Shown here: positions 50,783 to 61,400 of the stretch, piece by piece
Layout of the letters: every line of letters begins with the position of its first letter
Position numbering within the stretch: the stretch's first letter is position 1
Assembly (NCBI GenBank): GCA_026936325.1
Contig: JAPTHN010000102.1
Span: 300,001-364,000, forward strand
Source of the DNA: Platynereis dumerilii
Taxonomy: Eukaryota; Annelida; Polychaeta; Phyllodocida; Nereididae
Length of the DNA stretch: 64,000 nucleotides
Direction: 5' to 3'
Position numbers and translations under genes: made by a program
The notes under the pieces: model-generated
Database searches by the model: none
The model's input: only the letters and a program-made list of their open reading frames with translations
Told to the model about the DNA's origin: nothing

Positions 50783-52416
50783 TTAACACAAGGGAGGAGC
50801 ACCTGCAACCCAACAAACACAAGGGTGCCACCTTGTGGTGAAGAACAATAACTGTTTCTATTCTTTGGTTTTCCAAAATTATATCTTTTCATCCACTTAC
50901 ACTGTTTTACAGCCCAAAAAGCTCCCTAAATTGCCCTAAATCATTACCAAAATTGGATACAGGTATTCAAGCATCTTCTGAATATCAGCTGAATATTTCG
51001 TCTCTGAAGTTCAAATTAAACCAACAAGGAATATAATGCATTTGAAATATTTATTTGCCAGACAACGACTTTACTTAGTCCTTGTTCAAATAATTAGATT
51101 AACAAAACCATTTACAAAATGACCATTATGCCCTAGCATAATATATCTGTACAATAAAAAATAATAACTGTACATGAAACCAACTTTTTACAATTTCACA
51201 GACACTGATTTTGAGATAATTATACCGCCTTTCAATGAAATACAGACGCAATATATATATATAGATATATACAGTCGTAATTATTTAATTTATGTAGAGC
51301 GTAAGTGGGACTCCTGGAAGTAAATACCTCCATTATATTAAACTGGATATAATAACTATTGTAATGGACTTCACATGTATGTTTTCACATATCTGTGTCA
51401 CAATATATATACTTTTGTGGTTAATTTGCAATCAAATAGACAAGGCAATCCCCTCCTCAAGACACATTATGTCCTAAAAGTAGAATATCAGGAATCCATC
51501 TTCAATATGCCTACCACTAAGTTCCTGGACAAGACAATACATGCACTGTAACTTGAAGACCGATATAATGCACTATAGTCACGAAATGTTTGTTCGATAC
51601 ATGCTTACAAATACAATATTTACATACATGCATTACTTTAGATTAGATATATTCATCTTTAATCATAATTAATAATTTCTATGTCATCATAAATTAATTC
51701 ATTTCAATAACTGTACGTAAACTTGTTACGACATAGGCCTACATCATCAGCTGATTTAATATGCCTAAGTAACATAAATTAACATTAATTTGTACTTTGG
51801 CAAACCAATATAGACAATCAAAGAGGTAGACAGCATCATAAACTTAATAAATTTTTTAAATATCTCTGCTAATCGTATTGGTAATCATATTGTGGAAATT
51901 TAAAGTCCTTATTACACAGTTTCCATCAATGATAGTCAAAAATCACCATATAATATATATCAACACTCTTCGATAAATTTTTAAAAAAGAATTCATTAAT
52001 CTGCAAGTATAGAATGTATGGTTATTTTGAAACTTACTATTTTAAACTATTGGAATTTGTAAATTAGTTTCAACAATACTATAAAGGATGTCTTTAAAAG
52101 TTATGTATTTGTGCATTTAATAAAAGAGTTCTGATATTTATATTAATTTTAATTTAAACCGATCAGAGACAGTTATTACTTATTAGAGACATGTTGAGTT
52201 TGGCCGATCAACCAAATATGATAAATTTCCTTAAAAATTAAATATCATAATTAAATATAATAAATTGCCTAAAAAATTCAACGTACAATTTACACATATC
52301 ACAAATGTCTTGTAACTTATCACTCATGTGTATTCAACGTGAATTGAATAACTTACACGTAACAGAACACAAATAAATAGCACTATAGCAACAAATGAGA
52401 TTATAATTAATTGAGA
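50783..52416. other. SLC17 copy 2 5' flank and CLC gene 3' UTR
   Basis: The left end (to about 50990) matches the 5' flank of SLC17 copy 1. The rest is AT-rich and probably the 3' UTR of the CLC gene. A minus-strand AATAAA at 51050-51055 would give a 3' UTR of about 1.4 kb. That would leave little room between the CLC polyadenylation site and the SLC17 copy 2 start. No exon is seen. Confidence 0.55.
51050..51055 (-). terminator. Candidate polyadenylation signal for the CLC gene
   Basis: AATAAA on the minus strand, in an AT-rich setting, about 1.36 kb past the stop codon. Its use is inferred. Confidence 0.35.
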
Positions 52417-55400
52417 CTAATTGAAGAGGATAGAGTCTGGATCTTGGTTCTGAAGTTGAGCTATGTGTCGCAGTACATCTTTCTTGGTGATTATTCCTAA
52501 CAAACGTCTGCAAGGAGACAACAGAGAGAAATTCAGTTATATTGAACACAAGTAATAATCATGCAGTTCTGCTGCAACAAGACTGTCACCAATATAATTT
52601 TCACAACTTATCATTACTCTCAAAATCAACAGGATGACAACTTAAAATAATAAAAATTAAGAACTTACCCATTATGTGTAACTAGTGTCTGACGAAGTCC
52701 AAGTTTTCTGAACATCTCCACAACGGTTTCCATTGGCGTTTGGTCCGCAATCGTAATTGGAGCCTGCAACAGCAAATGAATGGATTAGTATGATGATTAG
52801 GATAATCACGTTCAGATCTATTTATTGAACATGCAATTGTTATATCTATAGAGGTTAGACCAGACTCTATTAATGGCGAAGTTTGAAGAAATAACTGCAA
52901 GGGTACTTCTTAACTCATCAAGTTCAACCTTTAATTAAATTGTACAGAACTTAACAGAAGTAGACAAATTATGTAAATCTGCCTCAGTTTCAGCAATGAC
53001 TCAACCATTGAGGTGTGACAGAGCATCAAACAATAAAGTCACAACAATCAGAATCAAATCCAGTGCTTCTTATCCGAGACTCACCATATCAAGAATTTTC
53101 TTCAACTTCAGAGGCTCAGGCCCGCCAACGACCGTGTTATTGGGCACGTTGCTTGTAAAATAGACTTTTGAGTTGCTCACAACACCAAGGTTTTTCCTTG
53201 CATTGGCTGAAAGAGAAAGAAATCAGGCTTAGTTCAGAAGAATTCAGTCAATACAATGTAATTTCATTGAGTGTTAAAAGTTATGTAAGGTGGAGTATAA
53301 CAGGTTGCATCCAGCACTCGCCTAGCCCTTTAGCCGAATGACTACAGCATCCCACTCTGAGGTGGGAAAGTAGTTTTTTTGAAACTAAAGTCAATCATTC
53401 ACAAAAATCGAAACAATGAAATGAAACATAGAGGCAAGAGCAATCTTACAACTGATACATAGGACAAGAAAGTACAATTTTCGCTGTGGAGCATGTCATT
53501 ATGAATTGTAATAGTCTAGCGATAGTTAAGTTCTCCTGTATGCTGTAACTGTGATATGAAATTGAGAGTTTGACATCATGCTTTCTCATCCACATCAAGT
53601 TTTAAATTCAAGCAAACATCAAAGCTAGATTTATGTTACGGTATGACATCAATTGCAAGAATGTGAAAGAGAAATTTTTGTTTTGAAACTTACTAGTTGC
53701 TATGCTGAGATCCCTACGTAACACAAATCCAACGAGGTACTGAGACTCTTTGGACACCACCACAGGGAAGCCATTGTGGTCCGTGTCTCTTAATACAATT
53801 TCTGCAAAGAAAAGGCCATAAATATAATCCATACATCAAACATGCATATTTTAAATCAAATCAATACTTAACGTATACATTTCTTTTTTTCTGAATCAAA
53901 TGAAGAATAGCCATACCTAAATCCTCCACTGTCATTGAGTCTTGGGTCATGACGCATAACGGAGGATCGTTTGGTCTGGAAATAAATATCAACATTTAAT
54001 TTAACTGGGAAATAGACAATACCCGGGCATATAAATGCAATACATGTAGTGGCAAAATGACAATAGTTAAACTCTCACATACCTTGGCCTCATAACGTCA
54101 GCGGCAATTGTAGTGTGGGTGAATTCTTCTTTGGCGTCCAAGAACGGATATCCATTCAAGTGAATATGAGCATCATATCTTAGGGGGTTAAGGAATCGTC
54201 TTTAGTATTGAAATTTATATTTATACATATTTAAAGCCTACATGCATGAAATTGTTAAAAGATTTTCAGAAAGAACTTCAAACGCTTAAATATCATCAAC
54301 GAGATGATGACTAACAATTCCATCAACATTATCTCCCATAGACACTAAAACTGGGTTTAGAAAGAATATAGTTCAAGGTCTATTTGACTTCATATTGTCA
54401 ATTCAGTCAACATATTACATTTACCTTTAAGCTCATAGAAGATCTATACTGGACCTAAAACTGAAGCCTGAACTGGTAATCTCTGTCTGGTATTTATGAG
54501 GGTGACAAGTGAACCGACTCCCGACTCCCAACTCCTTGGGTCCCCTGAAGTACAACTCCGACTTCCCTTTTTCGCATAATTGCACATAAACATTACATGG
54601 TTACCATGCAGGGGAGGAAAATATTTTGTAAATTATATTAATTATTCTTAGGAGTCAGGAGTCGCCTATTTAATTTCCGACTCCCGACTCCACCCGAAAA
54701 TTTAAATTTGACTTCAACTCCACCCAAAAACCTCAGACTCCACTACTCTGACTCCAAAGGCCTGATTGAAACACCTCCGATGGATGAATCGATGGATGAT
54801 TGGGGCTTTACGTCCTGTATTTATGCACTTGGTAAGCTAAATAGGACAGGAGGAGGGCACGTCAATGAGGTGAAGGATGATGGAAACAGCTGTCCAACAT
54901 AGGCCAAGGTGACCCGGCAAGAGCCAGATTCGAACCCTGGACCCAGCGATTGGCAACCCAGTATGCTAGACCAACCCTCCCCGACTCCTTAAGCTCATTA
55001 AAATTGAAGCCTGAACTGGTATGCAGGAGCAACTTTACAAGACCAACCAATTATAATTTGCTGGAAGATTGAAACACTTCCGATGGCATTTAATCAGGAG
55101 TACAGTTTTATTATTTTTTTGTAAAGGATACATGCCCTCCTTGCCAATGGAATCTCCCACCCACTTGGCTGTCATGACGGCCGCCATGAGAGGCACGATG
55201 TACTGCAGACCTCCAGTCAACTCAAACATGATCACCACCAAGGAAACTGAAACAAAAGACAAGAGAAGTATTAAATCTCAGCTGATGTCTCAATTGACAG
55301 ATTGGGGCTTTACATCCTGGATTTATGCAATTGGTAGGCTAATTTGGGACAGGAGGAGGAAACCAAAAAAGAAGAATTCCTGACTTTACATTTGAAAGTA

Positions 55401-58400
55401 AATTGCCTTGAAACATGTTGTAAACTGATAGAACTGTGTTTAAAATAACTCAAGTTCAATAGTTTAGAAATAACCACATTTCTACTTCAGTGCGCAACAT
55501 CTTAAATTTCTTGATATTAAGAGAATTGAGGCAGGATTCAGGCTATTGATAACAGATTTTCATAATTCAGTGAATTTAATTCCTTGCAAAACATATAAAC
55601 TGCAGATAGATTTCTCCACACAAAGACACGGGAAAATTAAAATATTCACCTGTCATCCTGGTAACGCCCCCTAGTGCCGCAGCTGCCCCCACCATGGCAT
55701 ACAGACCTGGTGTGACACAAGTGTGGTCGTTGGCACACATTTCTCGGAAGATTTTATGCTCCTTGTAGTGTCTGGAATAAAACAAATCCACATTATTGAA
55801 ATTGCAAAAGACAAGATTCACTAAGGCCACACATAATTGATCTTTAGCTTCTCGGATCCTCTCAAGGCACTTTTTCTAGGATCGGTCGGTAGGACAAAAA
55901 AAAAAAAATTTATAATGTCAAAAAAAAATTTTTTTTTCCATTTTTTTTTTCATCGGCAGGAAAGCTATTGTGTAGGCGGGTCCGTGAAGCTAAGAATCAA
56001 TTATGTGCGGCCTAATTCATCTAAATTTAGAAATAATATTTTGATTTATAGATACAATTTACTACTTACAGAGCAATCTGCTCCATTCCGACCCCAATCA
56101 TACGACCTGCAATTGCACCAACTGCCATGCTAGGAATAAACAGACCAGCAGGCACCTGAAACAAAACATAGAACGAACAGGTTTCATAAAAGTTTCTTAG
56201 CAGAGAGTTTCCGGGGTAACTTTGAAGGTTTGGTGTGCCAAACTTTCATATCATGTGAAATGAAAAGTTAGTTGAACAGTTAGGAAATACGTTAACATTT
56301 TGTGTGACGTTAAACTTTGATATCAAACTTGGAAGTGGTTCAATCCAGGCACCAGTCCAATCCCGACAACTCCTCATTTGTTTCTTTTAAATAATCGATT
56401 TTTTATGTTTTCCCCCTTACCACTTTTTATTGATATTGAAAAAGTTTCCCCTTGCACCAGGTTCTCATTATAATAATATCAAAGTGTGAAATTTTCCTCT
56501 AACCCACTCTCTTTGAAAATTCTCAGGTGACATCACACTCCATACAACTGCTATACAGAGATGGATGGATGATTAGGGCTTTACGTCCTGTATTTATGCA
56601 CTTGGTAGGCTAATTAAGACAGGAGGAGGACATGGCAATGAGGCGAAGGACGATTGAAACAGCCGTCCAACGTAGGCCCAGGTGACCCGGCAAAGAGCTG
56701 GATTCGAGCCCTGGATCCAGCGATTGGCAGTCCAGCACTCTACCACTAGACCAACCCTCCCCAAATTGCTGTACCGAGTACAGATAGACTGACAACATAT
56801 TTATCAATATCAACGATTCCTCACCTTAATACCAAAAGTAAAGACGGTTATAAACATTTTGAAGATCAAGGCGAGGGCAAGTAACCAGAGGGCCTGGATG
56901 ACACCCGCCCCGAGGGGAGCACTGTTCATGGAGGTCGATCCTGTGCTGTTCGTCCACTCTCGCTCATAATCACTGTGAACAAAATTGACAGATTTTTAAT
57001 TTAACCTTGATATTAGGCCAAAACATTTTCCAGCTTTTTTTTTTGTCCTACCGAACGACCCTAGAAAAAGTGCCTTGAGAGGATCCGAGAAGCTAAAGAT
57101 TAATTAAGTGTGGCCTAAGTAACATAATTTATTACAATTTATATGATTTAAAAGGTTAATTGGATCCTCGGTTGAATTCGACAGACTTACCCAAATACAT
57201 GACAATGCATCTATCTTGTGAACATTTTAACAGGGTTATTGTGACTTGCTAAAATAATGCAACTTACCATAAAGGTGTGTCATCCTCGGGACCACACTGC
57301 TTCACTAGCATTTTGATTAATTCACTGGTGTTCATTCTGTCAAAGGAAAATAGAAAACATCCAAAGTTGAGTTAGTTTTTCAACACATCAAGGCCATCAA
57401 CAAATGATGCTACTAAATTCAGCAGTTACCTTTGAAAAAATATGGGGAGGCTCAAAACACATACAAGAGAAACTTTAGAAACTGCTGACATTGTTATCAA
57501 AACTACTACTGAATTTTTATGCCAGAATTTTCATTCCGAGATAGTGCAATACCAGAGACACGTGTTTCGACAATGTCAATGTCTCCATGACTGGCTCTGA
57601 AACCTACTCAGCTTACATGAGGGTTGCCCAAGGTATTAGTTAGACACCCGATTTGGAGGGTTCTAACATGCATTTTTGTTAGTTAGATCCCGACCGAAGT
57701 GCCGAAAAATGCATGTTAGGACCCGACAAAGAGGTGTCTAACTGACTTAGACATCATATGCTTCTTCTATTATTTGTTTTGACTTATCATTTTAGCAAAA
57801 TAAACAATAATCTGATTGTTTGTTTGCCGTTGTAAACAGTGTTAATACTTAGCTGGGTGCTAACATGCAATATTGTCAGTTAGATACCAGTTTTTCCAAT
57901 GGTACAAGTGTCTTGGTGATGTCCAAGTAACATTAGAGTCCAGACCAAGGTACTCCCTGCAGCGGGATCCTTTATTTGTTTCGGTACAGAATATAAATCA
58001 CTTTGAATATTTCACATTTCTCTGTAACAAAGTAAACAAACACATGCCTTGTGTAAGGGTTGGGAAAAGCGATGACTGCTGTGATGAAGGTGACGGCCAA
58101 TACCTCGGTGATGGGGTACTTGCCAAGCATTGAGCCTTTGCGGAACTTGCACCATCGGATGTTGGCCTTGATGAAGGCGGCACCAAAAACACCCTGCAAG
58201 AAACAAGAAAATTTAAGATATATTTACCTGTGACCCCATTTGAATATCAACAAATATGTATTGGAGTCAGAGTTAAATTACAAATTTGCCCGAGTCAGAA
58301 AATCTACTTATAAGTCTCTATCTAATCTGTAGATTCAACCTCACAAAGAGAAAAGAGACTCCATCACAGCACACAGCAAGAAGGGAGTCATAAGCAGATT

Positions 58401-61400
58401 TTTATAATTAAATTTTCATGACTAACGATACAGCAAAGAATCTTTGCTGTATCATTAGTCATGAAAATTTAAAGATACAGCATAATCATAAATATTTCAA
58501 AATTATTCATAACAATTGAGATTGAATAGCACATAGGCCTAAGAATCATTAAAGGCTTTAGATTGAGTTGGCAGTCAAATTACAAAACTTGATGTAAAGA
58601 GTAAAGAGAGTCAAAGATTCCAAGTAGTCACAGTGCATGTCCGTTGCAGCATAAAAAGGTAAACCACATGTTTGAAAAAATTAGAATCGATATGAGCAAT
58701 ACTTACGCCTAATAAACCGATAGCTACGAAGGGAATGAGTTCGATCAAATACCAAGGGTTGTTGTATTCAACGTAAAACATGACTAGATGATCATTTCCA
58801 AAAGGATTGAAGGAACGCAGGACGAACGCAGCAGCCAAAGCGCAGAAGAACGACCGCCACAAGGTTTTCAGGGGGAAGTAGTAGCTCACCTGTAGTAGAA
58901 GGCATAAATATAACAGATTGATAGATGATTGGGGCTTTATATCCTGTATTTATGCACTAGCCACTCTGTAGGCTGTGTTACAGGAGGACTCATGTATGAA
59001 GTAATAAACATATAATTACTTGGTTTATCGTTTGAAATGTCGATAGAATCTCCCATTTAAAATTTCGCAAAATTTTGCAACTCACCTCCTCTAAACTGAA
59101 AAGCACGCCTCCTATGGGAGCACCAAAAGCTACACTAACACCAGCCGCAGAAGCAGCTGACAATATCTGAAAGAGAAAGATTTCAACTTGAGTACATTTA
59201 AAGAAGCACAAATTTTCTTCTTCATCATGATGCAAACAATAACACATACAATCATCAAAGGAATAAGATAATCTTCAAAGGAATCAGATAGTTAATAGCA
59301 TTTAACATTTAGTATAACTACCTCTCTTTTTTTGGCTTCGTTCTTGCCGTACTTTGGGAATAGATAGGAGAATATATTTCCGCAGCAAGAGGCCACGTGG
59401 ACGAGGGGACCCTCTTTTCCGAGACTGAGACCGGCTGAGACAGCTAACATCATGCAGACAGACTTGATGATCAAAGTCCACTTGCCTAAGTAGCCACGAA
59501 TGATGAACCCACTCAGGATGGTTTTAATCTGAAACGAGGACAAAAGTTAAGATAAGTTTTTTTAGAATACAGAGAATAGTGCAAATTATTGTATTAACAG
59601 AAACAAATAAGATCTAAAACTATTAAAGAGCTAAAAACAGTGAAGTTAAAATCAAGGAAACATGGAAAATCTGACAAAATATTTATGGTAAAGCTTTGGT
59701 CTTGGATTATTTGCTGAGACTTTTACCTATTGTTCATTAATTAACATATATATTAAATTTGTTTGCATTAATGCAAGTAATTTTTGGTGGGGTTAGGGTA
59801 AAATTGAGCTAAGCTTGGAATAAACTTTTCCAGTACATCCCGCATGTTACTTACTCCACAAAATCTATCAAGTAAAAAATATTCTCTTAATAAAATCTTT
59901 GAAAAACACTTCTGAATAGATTTCAAAAAGGTTACTCACCTCAGGGATACCAGATCCACAGGCATAAGGTGCAAATACTCTGACTAGCATGACGGCCAAA
60001 GTGGCGAACACCATGGCCCACACCACGTACATCAAGTACTGGATGATATACGCTCCCGCACCCTGGTCCGTCTTGTCCCCAAATAAGTCAGGCCACGTCC
60101 ACCACTGGAAAACAAAGGAATTGGTTAAAAGAATTCGAGAGAAAAATAATACATTTAAGTTAACCCTTACTGGACTAATCAGTCCCAAAAAACTATTGTG
60201 TGCTTGTGATGTCTATAGCAGCCTTCAGGGACATAAATGAACACAAATTGGCCCAACAGGCAGGCAGCTGGGGTTGCACATAAATGTCTCTGTCCAGTAA
60301 GGGTTAAGTCTGTGCTCACGTGCATCAGGGCAAATCGAGCAGATGTGATTAAGAGCTCTCAAATGGATCTAGACATAAATTTGATTCCCAATTAGACTTA
60401 AAGTTATGCAATTATACAAATTTATATATGCAATTAGATATCAGAAAATGGAATCTGGCTTTTTAGTCTGCTGGTGATGTACTATGGAATCTGGCTTGTT
60501 TAGTCCGCTGGTGATATACTGACACCTAGAATTTAAAATTTGCCAGATTTCTTACCACTTACAAAATAATACAATAATGGCAAAATCATTCATTAAGTAA
60601 ATTTACCTGTGAACATCCTAAATCATCAAATGTTGTGTCATTGGCCGCCCAGCAGCATTGTTCTTTGTTGAACCAAAAAGCTTCAATACAGATCCCTCCC
60701 TTCAAGTCGGACATCCACGTGGCTCCTATATCTATCACAGCAGCGCAAACACCTGGAAAGATAAACGGATTATTGGACAATGTTCTTAAATTGCATTGCT
60801 GGAAGTATATGTATATTGCTACTCCGAAATGTACAGTGCCCGTCTTTTTCAAAACACGGTACATTCAGGTCAAATCTTGTATTTACTACTTTTTTCCTAC
60901 TTTACACAAGTTTTTTACAGTTTAGACTCATAATGAACAGTTCAGACCAATTTCTAAGCAACTGGTGAAATTAGGTCTTCATGTGTAGGTACATGTTGCA
61001 ATATAATTGCTTTTTGGAGTTTGTAATTAGTGTCCCACTGTCCCTCAATGACCCTTAACAAATTGCAATTAAATATCATATACAGAATCATGGAGATGCA
61101 CAACTTCAATTAAATTAAGACCGCCACAACTCAATCACAACAGACTATTATAGTGAAACATACCTGCAGCACAGCCCACAAGCAGCACACAGACCCATCC
61201 TGACCATGCGTCGTGGGCTCCCTTGAGCATCTCCAGACATCCCTCCTGCTTCTTGCGAGCGATGTGTCTGTGACGCATCCGATCCCTCGCGATGTCTCGT
61301 AACCAGTCGATCGTGTGGAAATCATCGTACTGGCCGATCCCTGGCGGGAGGTCGTCCAGGGTGTCCATGAGGTTTGTCGACCCTGAAATTGAATTAAATT

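Noticed and set aside
58409-58471. microRNA precursor
   Set aside because: The palindrome has almost no loop and a fully paired stem, unlike Drosha/Dicer substrates.
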